Positions 13,860 through 22,702 are shown, counted from the first letter of the stretch. The stretch: 31,560 nucleotides of DNA from Polaromonas sp. (GCA_013823505.1 PNMH01000045.1:1-31560), one strand, 5' to 3'. Notes: generated by a model from the sequence alone, not told the origin. Program-made: numbers and translations.

Positions 13860-14338
13860 ATGCTTTCGATGGTCTGGTCGGCCACGGCGGCCAGCTGCGC
13901 GGCGCTGACCAACGCTGGCGCGATCTCGGCCAGCGGCACGAGCACAAACGCCCGCTGCACCATGCGCGGGTGCGGCACCGTCAAGCGGGGTGAATCGATG
14001 CGCGCGCCGCCAAACAGCAACAGGTCCATGTCGAGCGTGCGCGGCGCATTGCGGTAGGGGCGTTCGCGGCCGGCCTGTTGTTCGATCGCTTGCAGGGCGT
14101 CGAGCAAGGCCATGGCGTTGAGGGTGGTCGACAGCTCCGCCACCGCGTTGACGTAATCGGGGCCGGTGGACTGGATTGGTGCGGTGCGGTAGAGGCTGGA
14201 GGCGCGCACGAGACGGACGCCCGGCGTGTCCCCCAGGGCTGACAAGGCGTCGCGCAGGGCCTGTGCGGTGTCGCCGAGGTTGGCCCCCAGCGCGACGAAA
14301 GCCGTGACCTCAGCGCGGTCCACGGCCAAGGCGGTCAA
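13856..14338 (-). CDS. folK: 2-amino-4-hydroxy-6-hydroxymethyldihydropteridine pyrophosphokinase (HPPK)
   Basis: A 160-residue HPPK that transfers pyrophosphate from ATP to the pterin in folate synthesis. [10 protein letters not shown] at 14-23 and the signature [16 protein letters not shown] near 96-111 (R-x2-D-x-D, metal and ATP binding) are present, as are [19 protein letters not shown]. The start is read as TTG at 14338, because it overlaps the pcnB stop as TTGA, in the same way as the three upstream junctions of this operon, and GGGA lies 5 nt before it. A GTG 15 nt further in is the alternative. It is the last gene of the minus-strand operon. Confidence 0.93.
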   Translation of the reverse strand: MTALAVDRAEVTAFVALGANLGDTAQALRDALSALGDTPGVRLVRASSLYRTAPIQSTGPDYVNAVAELSTTLNAMALLDALQAIEQQAGRERPYRNAPRTLDMDLLLFGGARIDSPRLTVPHPRMVQRAFVLVPLAEIAPALVSAAQLAAVADQTIESI

Positions 14339-15999
14339 ACCGGTCCCGGCTCGCCACCGGCGGCAGCACCGCCGGGCTTGCGGCGACGACGACGGCGCTT
14401 CTTGGCCGGGGCCGAACCGTCGGTGGGCGCCGTGGAGTCGGCGCCGTCGTCGGACTCCCCAGCGTCTTCGTCTTCGCGGTCGTCAGCGCCGGCATCGGTC
14501 GTGCGGAAACGGGGATCGGGTGCGAGTGCCTCGGTCGACGCAGCGGCATTGGCCGGGTGGTCGTCATCGCTGCGCTTCACGCGCCGCGCCTTGCCGGCGC
14601 CGGGCTTGGCCAGGTTGTCGCGGCGCTGCGCGTCCACCATGTCTTCGCGCATGTCGTCGCTGGCCATGCTGAAGGTTTCCCACCAGTGGGCCAGCTCTTC
14701 TTCCACTTCGCCCACCTGGGCGCGCAGGCGCAGGAAGTCGAAGCCGGCGCGAAAGCGCGCCTGGTCCACCAGGCTGAACGGTGAGGTGCCCACGCGCTTG
14801 TCGAAGCGGGGTTGCATCATCCAGATCTCGCGCATGTCCGCACCCAGCTTGCCACGGCCCGACACATCACCGATGCGGGCATCAAAAGCTTCGTCCACGG
14901 CGTCTTGCAGAGCGGCAAACGGCGGTGGCGGACGCTGGCCCGGGCGGGCATTGAGGCGCTGGCTCCAGCCCTTGCGCACGTCGGCCCACAACACGCAGGC
15001 CAGCAGGAAGCTTGGGGCCACCGGCTTGCCTTCGCCCACGCGGCGGTCGGTGTCCTGCAGGGCGAGCTTCACAAAATCGTCGTCGGCGCGCTGCACCACC
15101 ACGTCGAGCAGCGGGTAGATGCCGGTGTCCAGGCCCACGGCCTTGAGTTGTGCCACGCTGGCCAGCGCGTGGCCGGTCTGCAGCAGCTTGAGCATTTCGT
15201 CGAACAGACGGCTCTGCGGCACGTCCAGCAGCAGCTTGCGCGAGGACGCCAGCGGCTCCAGCGTCTTGGCATCAAACGTGAAACCCAGACCACTGAGCTT
15301 GGCGGCAAAACGCACGGCGCGGATGATGCGCACCGGGTCTTCGCGGTAGCGCGTGGCGGCGTCGCCAATCATGCGCAGCGTCTTCTTCTTCGCGTCGCGG
15401 ATCCCGTGGTGGAAGTCGACCACGGTCTGTGACTCGGGGTCGTAGTACATGGCGTTGATGCTGAAGTCGCGGCGAGCAGCATCGTGTTCGATCGGACCCC
15501 ACACGTTGTCGCGCAGCACACGGCCGCTGGCGTCCACAGCGTGCTTCATGCCGGCGAGTTCGCCCTTGCTGGTGCGCTCGTTGCCCGCCACCTGCTCGGC
15601 GTCGGCGCTGTCCAGGTAGGCGCGGAAGGTCGACACTTCGATCATTTCGTGTTCGCGGCCGCGGCCGTAGATCACGTGAACGATACGGAAGCGCCGGCCG
15701 ATGATGAAAGCGCGGCGGAACAGGCCCTTGACCTGTTCGGGCGTGGCACTGGTGGCCACGTCGAAGTCTTTCGGTCGCAGGCCCAGCAGCAGGTCGCGCA
15801 CGGCACCACCCACGATGTAGGCGTCAAAGCCGGCCTGCTTGAGGGTGTGCACCACGTCCAGCGCGCGCTGGTCCACCAGCTTGATGTCGATGCCGTGCAC
15901 CGAGACCGGCACGTCTTCGCGTTTGCCGAAGGGGCTGGCGCGGCGTGCGGGGGCCGCTGGCGATTTGCCGAGCAGCCTGTCAATGAATTTCTTGATCAT
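14335..15999 (-). CDS. pcnB: Poly(A) polymerase I
   Basis: A 554-residue class II nucleotidyltransferase that adds poly(A) tails and so marks RNA for decay. The polymerase core is at about 35-190: GGAVRDLLLG at 64-73, D78 and D80 in KDFDVAT (metal ligands), IIGRRFRIVHVI near 99-110 (the signature that separates poly(A) polymerases from CCA-adding enzymes) and RRDFSINAMYYD near 177. REDPVRIIRAVRFAAKL follows in the neck. The C-terminal 90 residues form an acidic Asp/Glu/Ser region ending in KKRRRRRRKPGG, a basic RNA-binding-like tail. The start at 15999 overlaps the HAD gene stop as ATGA; the frame is open further upstream but without a known N-terminus. Confidence 0.95.
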   Translation of the reverse strand: MIKKFIDRLLGKSPAAPARRASPFGKREDVPVSVHGIDIKLVDQRALDVVHTLKQAGFDAYIVGGAVRDLLLGLRPKDFDVATSATPEQVKGLFRRAFIIGRRFRIVHVIYGRGREHEMIEVSTFRAYLDSADAEQVAGNERTSKGELAGMKHAVDASGRVLRDNVWGPIEHDAARRDFSINAMYYDPESQTVVDFHHGIRDAKKKTLRMIGDAATRYREDPVRIIRAVRFAAKLSGLGFTFDAKTLEPLASSRKLLLDVPQSRLFDEMLKLLQTGHALASVAQLKAVGLDTGIYPLLDVVVQRADDDFVKLALQDTDRRVGEGKPVAPSFLLACVLWADVRKGWSQRLNARPGQRPPPPFAALQDAVDEAFDARIGDVSGRGKLGADMREIWMMQPRFDKRVGTSPFSLVDQARFRAGFDFLRLRAQVGEVEEELAHWWETFSMASDDMREDMVDAQRRDNLAKPGAGKARRVKRSDDDHPANAAASTEALAPDPRFRTTDAGADDREDEDAGESDDGADSTAPTDGSAPAKKRRRRRRKPGGAAAGGEPGPV

Positions 16000-16664
16000 T
16001 CGAATAGGTTCAATATGCGCCAGCCCCGTTCCTGGGCAATGGCTTGGAGCCGGGCGTCCGGGTTGGTGGCCACGGGCTCGTGCACTTTTTCCAGCAGCGG
16101 CATGTCGTTCATGGAGTCGCTGTAGAAGGTGCTGTGCTGCACGCCGGCCCATTCCAGGCCACGCGCGGCCAGCCATTGTTCCACACGGGCGACCTTGCCC
16201 TCGCGAAACGATGGCGTGCCCCGGATCTCGCCGGTGGGCTCACCCCGTTCGTCGGTGGCGAGATCAATGGCGATCAGTTCGTCCACACCGAAGGCCTGAG
16301 CGATCGGGCGGGTGACGAATTCGTTGGTCGCGGTGACGATCACGACCGTGTCGCCCGCGGCCTGGTGGGCACGCACCAGCGACAACGCCGTGTCCTTGAG
16401 CGAGGGCAGCACCACCTCGGTCATGAAGCGCGCGTGGGCCTCGCGCGCGGTTTTCAGGCCACGCTCGCGCACCGCTTCAATGGCGAAGCGCACATAGCGG
16501 TGGATATCCAACGTGCCGGCCTTGTAGTCGGCGTAAAAGCCGTCGTTGGCCTTGGAAAAGCTGTCGCCATCGCGCCAGCCCAGTTTCACGGTGAATTCGC
16601 CCCAGGCGTAATCGGAATCGAACGGGATCAGGGTGTGGTCGAGGTCAAAAAGCGCCAGTCTCAT
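15996..16664 (-). CDS. HAD-IB family phosphatase (SerB-like)
   Basis: A 222-residue haloacid-dehalogenase superfamily hydrolase. Motif I is DLDHTL with D7 and D9; motif II is the T in VIVTATN near 109; the Lys of motif III is in SFREGKVARV near 157; and motif IV is YSDSMNDMPLL near 184. The four-helix cap between motifs I and II and the REGK/DSxxD pattern put it in subfamily IB, near phosphoserine phosphatase. It lies in the common Burkholderiales string hda–HAD–pcnB. The physiological substrate is unknown; serine-phosphate and histidinol-phosphate roles have both been proposed for relatives. ATGA overlaps join it to hda upstream and pcnB downstream. Confidence 0.9.
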   Translation of the reverse strand: MRLALFDLDHTLIPFDSDYAWGEFTVKLGWRDGDSFSKANDGFYADYKAGTLDIHRYVRFAIEAVRERGLKTAREAHARFMTEVVLPSLKDTALSLVRAHQAAGDTVVIVTATNEFVTRPIAQAFGVDELIAIDLATDERGEPTGEIRGTPSFREGKVARVEQWLAARGLEWAGVQHSTFYSDSMNDMPLLEKVHEPVATNPDARLQAIAQERGWRILNLFE

Positions 16665-17368
16665 TCGTCTTCCAGCATGGATTTGATCAGGGGAATGGTG
16701 ATGGCACGCTGGGTGCGCAGGGCGTAGGCGTCGAGCTGGTCCAGCAGCAGCATCAGGCTGGAGAGGTCGCGCGAGAAGCGCCGCAGCATGAAGTCCATCA
16801 CCTCGTCGCTGAGGAAGACACCACGGTCGTCAGCCGCGCGGCGCAGCACGCCTCGGCGTTCGGTTTCGCCCAGCGCGTGCAGCTGGAACACATGGCCCCA
16901 GCCCAAGCGGGTACGCAGGTCTTCGCGCAGGCGCAGATCGGCCGGCGGGCAGTTGGCCGCGGCCAGCACCCAGCGCGCCGGGCCGTGCGCCGGGTTCTGT
17001 GCGTTCACAAACCAGTTGAAAGCCGCCGCCTGCTGTGTGGCGGTGTAGAGGTGGCAGTCGTCCAGCAGCACCGCATCCCAGTGCTCATCAAACTCGGGCG
17101 GATCCAGTGTGTCCACGTCGATCCAGCCCACCCGGCTGCCCTGCTCCCGCAGGCTTTCGCGCACCGCGCGCAGCAAGTGCGTCTTGCCACTGCCGCTCTC
17201 GCCCCACACAAACGTGGGGACCGGCGAGCGCAGCGGGTTGTGGGCCCAGAGCTTGAGATGCTCCAGCGCGGCTTCGTTGCCCACAGGCACGAAGTTGGCC
17301 AGGGTCGGGACCGGCGCGAGGCCGATGTCCAGCGCCATCTGTTTCATGGGGTGGGGGCCGGTGCTCAT
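16661..17368 (-). CDS. hda: DnaA regulatory inactivator Hda
   Basis: A 235-residue DnaA-like AAA+ protein without the DNA-binding domain, the expected length for Hda. QMALDI at 10-15 is a beta-clamp-binding motif near the N-terminus; GESGSGKT at 56-63 is Walker A, and DAVLLDDCHLY near 98 is Walker B. The C-terminus holds RFSRDLSSLMLLLDQLD, the usual sensor-2 region. Hda together with the DNA-loaded clamp stimulates hydrolysis of DnaA-bound ATP and prevents re-initiation of replication. The ATG at 17368 overlaps the previous gene as ATGA; an ATG at 17347 immediately before the clamp motif is possible. Confidence 0.93.
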   Translation of the reverse strand: MSTGPHPMKQMALDIGLAPVPTLANFVPVGNEAALEHLKLWAHNPLRSPVPTFVWGESGSGKTHLLRAVRESLREQGSRVGWIDVDTLDPPEFDEHWDAVLLDDCHLYTATQQAAAFNWFVNAQNPAHGPARWVLAAANCPPADLRLREDLRTRLGWGHVFQLHALGETERRGVLRRAADDRGVFLSDEVMDFMLRRFSRDLSSLMLLLDQLDAYALRTQRAITIPLIKSMLEDE

Positions 17369-18462
17369 GGCTCAAGGGTCCCGTTGTGGCCGCTGGCCCG
17401 ATCGCCCAGGTACATCTGGCTGCCCAGGTAACCGTGTTTGGCGCGCCGGATGGCCACCAGCAGCACGGCGCTCGCCGGCAAGGCGATCAGCACGCCCACA
17501 AAGCCGAACAGGTGCCCGAAGGCCAGCAGCGCAAAGATGACGGCAATGGGGTGCAGACCGATGCGCTCACCGAGCAGGCGCGGCGTGAGGTAAAGGCTCT
17601 CGATCAGCTGGCCCAGCAAGTAAACGCCGCCCACCAGGGCCACGCCCAGCACGGTCTGGAACTGCAGGAGTGCCGCAAACAGCGCCATCACCAGACCGAG
17701 ACCAAAGCCCAGGTACGGCACAAAGACCGCCAGCCCGGTGAACACGCCGATCGGCAGCGCCAGATCCAGCCCCACGAGCGCCAGTGCCACCGTGTAGAGC
17801 ACCGCCAGCACCGCCATGACCAGCAACTGCCCGCGCAGGTACTGGCCCAGCACGCCATCGGTTTCGTTGAGGAAACTCTGCACGCTCTCGCGCCAGCGGG
17901 GTGGGATCAGGTTCTTGGCGCGCGTGACCAGATTCGTCCAGTCCAGCAGCAGGTAATACGCCACGATGGGCATGAGGAACAGGTTGCCCACGACCGCAGC
18001 CAGCGCGCTGCCGCCGATGCGCAGCGACGACAACAGACCGTTGATCAGCTCGCTCTCGTTTCCCGTGATGAGGGTGCGCAGCCATTCGCGCACCTGGGTC
18101 ACGTCCACCTGCAGGTTGACGCCGAAGCGGGTGGCCAGCGGCAGCAACGCCTCGTTCAGGCGGACCAGCAGCAGCGGCACCTGGTCGCGCAGCAGTGGCA
18201 CCTGCTTGGTGATCACCGGCACGATGAGCAGCATGACGGCCAGCAGCACCAGCATGAGCAGCGCAATGGCCAGCCCGGCACCGAGCCAGCGCGGCACGCG
18301 CCGGGCGTGCAGCCGCTCCACCAGCGGGTGCAGCGCGTACGCGAGCACGGCGGCCAGCAAAAAAGGCATGAGCACCGGTGCCAGCAGGGAGAGCAGCAAA
18401 GCACTCACCACAGCGATCAGGGCCCAGAGCAAGGCGCGGATCTGGTTGGAGGACAGTGGCAT
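17365..18462 (-). CDS. AI-2E family transporter (YdiK/PerM-like permease)
   Basis: A 365-residue membrane protein with about seven to eight helices. The pattern SNQIRALLWALIAVVSALLLSLLAPVLMPFLLAAVLAYALHPLVERL at the N-terminus, the long extracytoplasmic part, PIVAYYLLLDW near 200, and DGVLGQYLRGQLLVMAVLAVLY followed by FVPYLGF.LG are all typical of the AI-2E/UPF0118 group. Despite the name, most members do not transport autoinducer-2 and the substrate is unknown. The ATG at 18462 is the likely start; the frame is open further upstream but lacks a plausible N-terminus. It heads the hda–pcnB–folK operon and is divergent from purM, an order shared with many Burkholderiales. Confidence 0.93.
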   Translation of the reverse strand: MPLSSNQIRALLWALIAVVSALLLSLLAPVLMPFLLAAVLAYALHPLVERLHARRVPRWLGAGLAIALLMLVLLAVMLLIVPVITKQVPLLRDQVPLLLVRLNEALLPLATRFGVNLQVDVTQVREWLRTLITGNESELINGLLSSLRIGGSALAAVVGNLFLMPIVAYYLLLDWTNLVTRAKNLIPPRWRESVQSFLNETDGVLGQYLRGQLLVMAVLAVLYTVALALVGLDLALPIGVFTGLAVFVPYLGFGLGLVMALFAALLQFQTVLGVALVGGVYLLGQLIESLYLTPRLLGERIGLHPIAVIFALLAFGHLFGFVGVLIALPASAVLLVAIRRAKHGYLGSQMYLGDRASGHNGTLEP

Positions 18463-18500
18463 GGAGCGCGAGGGTCGATGAGGCCGCGAGGGCGACCCCT

Positions 18501-18506
18501 TAAAAT
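18501..18506 (+). promoter_or_regulatory. Candidate -10 of the purM promoter
   Basis: TAAAAT lies 105 nt before the purM ATG in the 149-bp divergent gap (18463-18611). TAAAAT is the commonest -10 form seen in this window (compare rpsT and argD). No good -35 is seen at 17 nt, so the call is weak. No other structure was noticed in this gap. Confidence 0.3.
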
Positions 18507-18611
18507 CTGGGGCAAATTCTATCGGGCCACTCTCAGGGTACCCGAAAGCCCCCCACCCGCCCAGCGTCCCGCTCCAACGACCGCCTTGCCCCCAGCCGGG
18601 CCAGCCCGCAC

Positions 18612-19649
18612 ATGACATCCTCCACCACCCCCCTTTCGTACAAAGACGCCGGCGTTGACATCGACGCTGGCGACGCGCTGGTCGAGCGCATCAAGCCGCT
18701 GGCCAAAAAAACCATGCGCGAAGGCGTGCTGGCCGGCATTGGCGGCTTTGGCGCACTGTTCGAGGTGCCCAAGCGCTACAAGGAGCCGGTGCTGGTGAGC
18801 GGCACCGACGGCGTGGGCACCAAGCTCAAGCTGGCGTTTGAGTGGAACATGCACGAAACCGTGGGCATCGACCTGGTGGGCATGAGCGTGAACGACGTGC
18901 TGGTGCAAGGCGCCGAGCCGCTGTTCTTCCTGGACTACTTCGCCTGCGGAAAGCTCGACGTGGACACCGCGGCCGCCGTGGTGGGCGGCATCGCGCAAGG
19001 CTGTGAACTCAGCGGCTGCGCCCTCATCGGCGGTGAAACCGCCGAGATGCCCGGCATGTACCCGGCGGGCGAATACGACCTGGCCGGCTTCTGCGTGGGC
19101 GCGGTCGAAAAATCGAAGATCCTCACCGGCCAGAGCGTCAAGCCCGGCGACGTGGTGCTGGGCCTGGCCTCGCACGGTGTGCATTCCAACGGTTTCTCGC
19201 TGGTGCGCAAGTGCATCGAGCGCGCGGGCACCGATCTCCCCGCCACGCTGGACGGCATGCCGTTCAAGCAGGCCATCATGAAACCGACCCGGCTCTACGT
19301 GAAGAACGTGCTGGCCGCACTTACCGCACACCCCATCAAGGCCCTGGCCCACATCACCGGTGGCGGCCTGCTGGAAAACATCCCCCGCGTGTTGCCCGAA
19401 GGCACAGCGGCGCGCCTGGTCAAGGGCAGCTGGCCACAAACCGAGCTGTTTGCCTGGCTGCAGAAAACCGCCGGCATCGACGACATCGAGATGAACCGCA
19501 CCTTCAACAACGGCATCGGCATGGTGGTGGTGATCGACGCCGCCACCGCTGCAGCCTGCGCGGCCACGCTGCGAGGGCTGGGTGAGACGGTGTTCGAGAT
19601 CGGCCACATTGCCGAGCGTGGTGACGGCGCGGCCGTGGTGGTCGCCTGA
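18612..19649 (+). CDS. purM: Phosphoribosylformylglycinamidine cyclo-ligase (AIR synthetase)
   Basis: A 345-residue enzyme that closes the imidazole ring to form AIR in purine synthesis, using ATP. Length and order match the family: [21 protein letters not shown] at 9-29, GGFGALFEV, the ATP-binding [16 protein letters not shown] near 62, [13 protein letters not shown] near 85, [11 protein letters not shown] near 137, [14 protein letters not shown] near 185 and [15 protein letters not shown] near 246. ATG at 18612. It is divergent from the AI-2E/hda operon and ends 4 nt from the convergent NAD(P)-binding protein gene; no terminator is seen there. Confidence 0.96.
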   Translation: MTSSTTPLSYKDAGVDIDAGDALVERIKPLAKKTMREGVLAGIGGFGALFEVPKRYKEPVLVSGTDGVGTKLKLAFEWNMHETVGIDLVGMSVNDVLVQGAEPLFFLDYFACGKLDVDTAAAVVGGIAQGCELSGCALIGGETAEMPGMYPAGEYDLAGFCVGAVEKSKILTGQSVKPGDVVLGLASHGVHSNGFSLVRKCIERAGTDLPATLDGMPFKQAIMKPTRLYVKNVLAALTAHPIKALAHITGGGLLENIPRVLPEGTAARLVKGSWPQTELFAWLQKTAGIDDIEMNRTFNNGIGMVVVIDAATAAACAATLRGLGETVFEIGHIAERGDGAAVVVA

Positions 19650-19653
19650 GGTC

Positions 19654-20286
19654 CTACAGCAAGGCTTCCGACGGCAACACGTGCACGCCGGGCGCAGCCA
19701 CCATGGCTGCCTGCAGCAGGTGGTGTGCAATGCGCTCGGCCGGCACCACGCGGTAACGCCTGGGCAGCAGCGGCTGCAACCAGCCTGACACCGTCACTGC
19801 CAGTTGCTCTCCAGGGCGGGTCTGATCACGGTGACCACCGATCAAACCGGGGCGCACAAAGGTCAACGAGGGATAGCCGACGGCCTGCAGGTCTCGCTCG
19901 GTCTCGCCCTTGGTGCGCGAATAAAAAACGCGCGATCCCACATCGGCACCCAAGGCCGAGTTGAAGGCGAAGGCCTGCGCGCCGTGCCGCCGCGCCAGGT
20001 ACGCCACCTCCAGCGGGTGGTCGTGATCCACCTTGTAGAACGCGGCTTGGGAACCCGCCACCCGGATGGTGGTGCCCAGCGTGCACACGACCGCGTCCAC
20101 CGCCCACCAGTCGGCGTCGTCGGGGAGTCGCTCAAAGTCGACCAGCGGGTTGAGCAACTTGGGGTGCGGCACCAGCGATCGGCGCGTGGGTGCGATCACG
20201 CGAACCACAGCCGGGTCGGCCAGCGCTTGCTGCAGCACATGACCGCCGACCAGTCCGGTGGCGCCCACCAGCAAAAGTTGTTTCAT
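19654..20286 (-). CDS. NAD(P)-binding protein, atypical SDR (HTATIP2/Fmp52-like)
   Basis: A 210-residue Rossmann-fold protein. The nucleotide-binding motif LLVGATGLVGGHVLQQAL is at 4-21, VVCTLGTTIRVAGS near 66, and AFAFNSALGADVGSRVFYSRTKGETE near 105-130, with YSRTK matching the YxxxK active-site pair. This is the layout of the atypical SDR group related to human HTATIP2 and yeast Fmp52; substrates are unknown. Its ATG overlaps the stop codon of the PA2778-like gene by one base (TGATG), so it is translationally coupled to the PA2779–PA2778 pair. Confidence 0.88.
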   Translation of the reverse strand: MKQLLLVGATGLVGGHVLQQALADPAVVRVIAPTRRSLVPHPKLLNPLVDFERLPDDADWWAVDAVVCTLGTTIRVAGSQAAFYKVDHDHPLEVAYLARRHGAQAFAFNSALGADVGSRVFYSRTKGETERDLQAVGYPSLTFVRPGLIGGHRDQTRPGEQLAVTVSGWLQPLLPRRYRVVPAERIAHHLLQAAMVAAPGVHVLPSEALL

Positions 20287-21269
20287 CAGCGTGTCCCTGC
20301 GGCCTGAGAAGCGGCCAGCTTGTTGTCGATGCTGCTCAGCAAGGTCTGGTAGTTCGCCAGCCGCACGCCGCCCAGGGCAACCGCCTGCCGCGCTGCCTGT
20401 TGAGCCGCGGGCAGTTGGCCCAGCTCCAGCCGCACCTGGGCCAGGTTGTTCCAGGCGTCGGCGAACTCGGGGTGGGCGCGTGTGGTGGCTTCAAAGGCTT
20501 GCGCCGCTTCGGCACGTTGACCCAGCCCGTAGGCGGTGTTGCCCAATCCCAGCAAGCTGATGCGGTGCTGCGGCCATTTCTGCAACCCGGTGGCATACGC
20601 GGTGCGGGCCGCCTGCGGACTGGAGCGCTCCAGCGCCGACACCGCCACCGCCCAGTCATCGGGCTGCGCCGTCACCGGCAATTGGTCGGGCCGGCTCGCG
20701 CGCATGGCCCAGTGCGACGAACGCGCCCAGGTGTTCTCAAACGTGCTCATCGGCATGACCAGGCGCGCCGTGGTGCCCGAATGCAGCACCACCTGCTGCT
20801 TCGTGCGGTCGTAGCCCACGACCACCGCGTAGTGCCACATGGGCTTGAACGGCAATGACAGGTTTTGCAGCACCAGCACCGGCTGGCCACTGGCCACCTC
20901 GGTCAACACGGTTTGCAGATCGGGCGTCAGCGGATAGGCCACCAAACCCTGGCGGCGCGTGGCGGCCAGCATCTCGGTTTGCAGCGCACCCTGGCGACCA
21001 GGCAGGTACACCTGCGGGGTGAGCTGTTCAGGCGTGGCGCTGGCGCCAGCGGCCTGCGCCACCATGGCCAGCGTGGCGGGACCGCACAAGAGGTCCTCTT
21101 GCGGGTGAAACGGAACCTGATCGAGCAGCACCTGCTGCGGCAGCTGCGCTGGCCAACTGCGCTGCAACGCGGCCGACTGCGGCGGCGTGGCGCAACCGCT
21201 CAGGAGCACACCACAAAGAACAACCCCCGCCAGGGCGGGGGTCGAACAGCGAAGTCGCCAGGACTTCAT
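20286..21269 (-). CDS. PA2778 family cysteine peptidase, lipoprotein with TPR repeats
   Basis: A 327-residue protein. Residues 1-26 form a lipoprotein signal with lipobox LSGC (Cys26). The C39-like papain-fold domain is at about 48-195, with the active-site Cys62 in LLCGPATLAMV and His146 in MWHYAVVVGYD. Residues about 215-310 are TPR-like helices (WALERSSPQAARTAYATGLQ, LLGLGNTAYGLGQRAEAAQAFEATTRAHPEFADAWNNLAQVRLELGQ). Proteins of this layout are named after P. aeruginosa PA2778 and are always coupled to a PA2779-type membrane protein, which is the case here (21266). The true substrate is not known. ATGA overlap with the upstream gene. Confidence 0.9.
   Translation of the reverse strand: MKSWRLRCSTPALAGVVLCGVLLSGCATPPQSAALQRSWPAQLPQQVLLDQVPFHPQEDLLCGPATLAMVAQAAGASATPEQLTPQVYLPGRQGALQTEMLAATRRQGLVAYPLTPDLQTVLTEVASGQPVLVLQNLSLPFKPMWHYAVVVGYDRTKQQVVLHSGTTARLVMPMSTFENTWARSSHWAMRASRPDQLPVTAQPDDWAVAVSALERSSPQAARTAYATGLQKWPQHRISLLGLGNTAYGLGQRAEAAQAFEATTRAHPEFADAWNNLAQVRLELGQLPAAQQAARQAVALGGVRLANYQTLLSSIDNKLAASQAAGTR
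21224..21241 (-). other. GC-rich hairpin in the signal-peptide region of the PA2778-like gene
   Basis: On the mRNA strand CCCCCGC and GCGGGGG form a 7-bp stem with a four-base loop, followed by the U-rich run TTGTTCTTTG. It lies 29-46 nt inside the coding sequence, just after the PA2779–PA2778 junction, and could act as a weak terminator or slow translation. It may equally be a by-product of coding. Confidence 0.4.
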
Positions 21270-21658
21270 CGAATGCTGCGGGTGAACGGGAACACCGAGG
21301 TCAGGCCCAGGATGTCGGTGACCAGCAGGATCAGGAACACGGTGAACAGCACGCCGACCACGCCAGCACCGGCGGGCGCCTGGTCCACACGGTCAGCCAG
21401 CTGGGCCACTTCGACATCGGACATGGCCTGCACGCGCTCGATGGCCGCGTTGGCGTCCACACCTTGGGCTTGCAATGCGGTCTGCACGTCGGCGCGGCTG
21501 AAGAACGCGCTGACCTGTTCACGATCGGCGTTGCCGGCGGGGGTGACCATGGCCTGTTCGGTCGAGACCATGGCGGCTTGTGCGGTCAGCGGCACGCCAG
21601 CGAATGCCATGCAGGGAATCAGCGCAGTTGCAATGACGCGTTTGATTGTTTTCATCAT
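21266..21658 (-). CDS. PA2779 family protein
   Basis: A 130-residue membrane protein. It has a signal-like N-terminus (MMKTIKRVIATALIPCMAFAGVPLTAQA), a helical middle (ADREQVSAFFSRADVQTALQAQGVDANAAIERVQAMSDVEVAQLADRVDQAPAG) and one C-terminal membrane helix (GVVGVLFTVFLILLVTDILGL). This combination is the PA2779 family, which accompanies the PA2778-type C39 peptidase; function unknown, perhaps its substrate or partner. The start could equally be the second Met. A TTGACG -35-like box is at 21738-21743 on the minus strand in the 154-bp gap upstream (21659-21812), with a poor -10; nothing else was noticed in that gap. Confidence 0.9.
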   Translation of the reverse strand: MMKTIKRVIATALIPCMAFAGVPLTAQAAMVSTEQAMVTPAGNADREQVSAFFSRADVQTALQAQGVDANAAIERVQAMSDVEVAQLADRVDQAPAGAGVVGVLFTVFLILLVTDILGLTSVFPFTRSIR

Positions 21659-21812
21659 GATGTTGATCTCAAAGATAGGAAAGAAGGCCGTGAAAAACTC
21701 ACTGCCTGCGCGCGATCCTTGCAGTGCAGAGAGAGAGCGTCAACCGGCTTTACATGGCGTCACACACAGGCCACGGGCAAGGCTTCTTGTGTGCGCCAGA
21801 GAACAGACGGCT

Positions 21813-22670
21813 TCAGTTGAGCGCACGCCGCAATTCCTGCACGCGCTGCGCAATGGCCTCACGGTCCAGGGTGTCGTCGGAATGTTCAACGTAAACCTCG
21901 AGGTCGTTCACCGCGAGCCGCAAGTCGCCCATTTCGGCCCAGGCCAAGCCGCGATCGCGGTACTCCGACCAAGCGTCGGGCAGCAGGATGAGCAAGCGGT
22001 CCTGCACGGCTATCAGTCGCAACCAGTCCTCCTGCGTTCGGTGGATTTCCTTCAGGTTGCGCAGCAGCCGGGCCACGATGTCGCGCGGCGTGGCGGCCTG
22101 CAGGTACAGACCCACGGGCACGTCGAAGTCGTCCACCAGGCCGTTGCGCCGCTTGTAGGGCTCCAGCCGCTCCGAGAGGTCCTCGCGACTGAGCGACTGA
22201 CCCGTGAAGGGGTCGATCACGACCTGCCCGTTGGGGAGGTTCACCTTGACCATGAAGTGCCCGGGGAAGTTCACGCCCCGCGCCTTGAGACCCAGGCCCG
22301 TGGCCAGCTCCAGCCACAACACCGCCAAGGAGATCGGAATGCCGCGGCGCGTGCGCAGCACCGCGTTGATGTAGCTGTTGTCCGGGTCGTAGTAGTTGTT
22401 GACGTTGCCGCCAAAACCCATGTCGCGGAAAAAGAACTGGTTGAGTGTGCGCAAGCGCTGCAACGGGCCCGCATCGGCATTGCAGCGCCGCTTCACGCGC
22501 GACAGCATCTGGTCGACGTCGCCGAGCACCTGCTGGATGTCGAGATCAGGGTACTCGTCTTGTGCGATCGAGGCCGAAGCCTCGAACAACGGAAACGCGT
22601 CCTCTTCCCCCACCAGGGCAGCAAAGTAGCCCAGTGGGGTGGGTGAGGAGAATTCGTACGCGGTGGACAT
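21813..22670 (-). CDS. SirB1 family protein (transglutaminase-like with TPR)
   Basis: A 285-residue protein. The SirB1/transglutaminase-like domain is at about 35-200: LRTLNQFFFRDMGFGGNVNNYYDPDNSYINAVLRTRRGIPISLAVLWLELA, then NFPGHFMVKV and the DPFTGQ element. The TGase Cys is replaced (the GIPISLAVL helix has no Cys), as is common in the family, so no catalysis is assumed. About 205-275 has TPR-like helices (RLLRNLKEIH, WLRLIAVQDRLLILLPDAWSEYRDRGLAWAEMGD). Function is unknown; the gene often lies near murJ and rpsT in Burkholderiales, as here, starting 32 nt after the murJ stop. Confidence 0.92.
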   Translation of the reverse strand: MSTAYEFSSPTPLGYFAALVGEEDAFPLFEASASIAQDEYPDLDIQQVLGDVDQMLSRVKRRCNADAGPLQRLRTLNQFFFRDMGFGGNVNNYYDPDNSYINAVLRTRRGIPISLAVLWLELATGLGLKARGVNFPGHFMVKVNLPNGQVVIDPFTGQSLSREDLSERLEPYKRRNGLVDDFDVPVGLYLQAATPRDIVARLLRNLKEIHRTQEDWLRLIAVQDRLLILLPDAWSEYRDRGLAWAEMGDLRLAVNDLEVYVEHSDDTLDREAIAQRVQELRRALN

Positions 22671-22702
22671 GGCGATCAGGCTTGTGAATGCCGCAGATTA
22701 CG

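Noticed and set aside
17386..18615. 409-residue plus-strand frame opposite the AI-2E permease
   Set aside because: His/Gln/Arg-rich shadow frame; the membrane-protein pattern of the minus strand is real.
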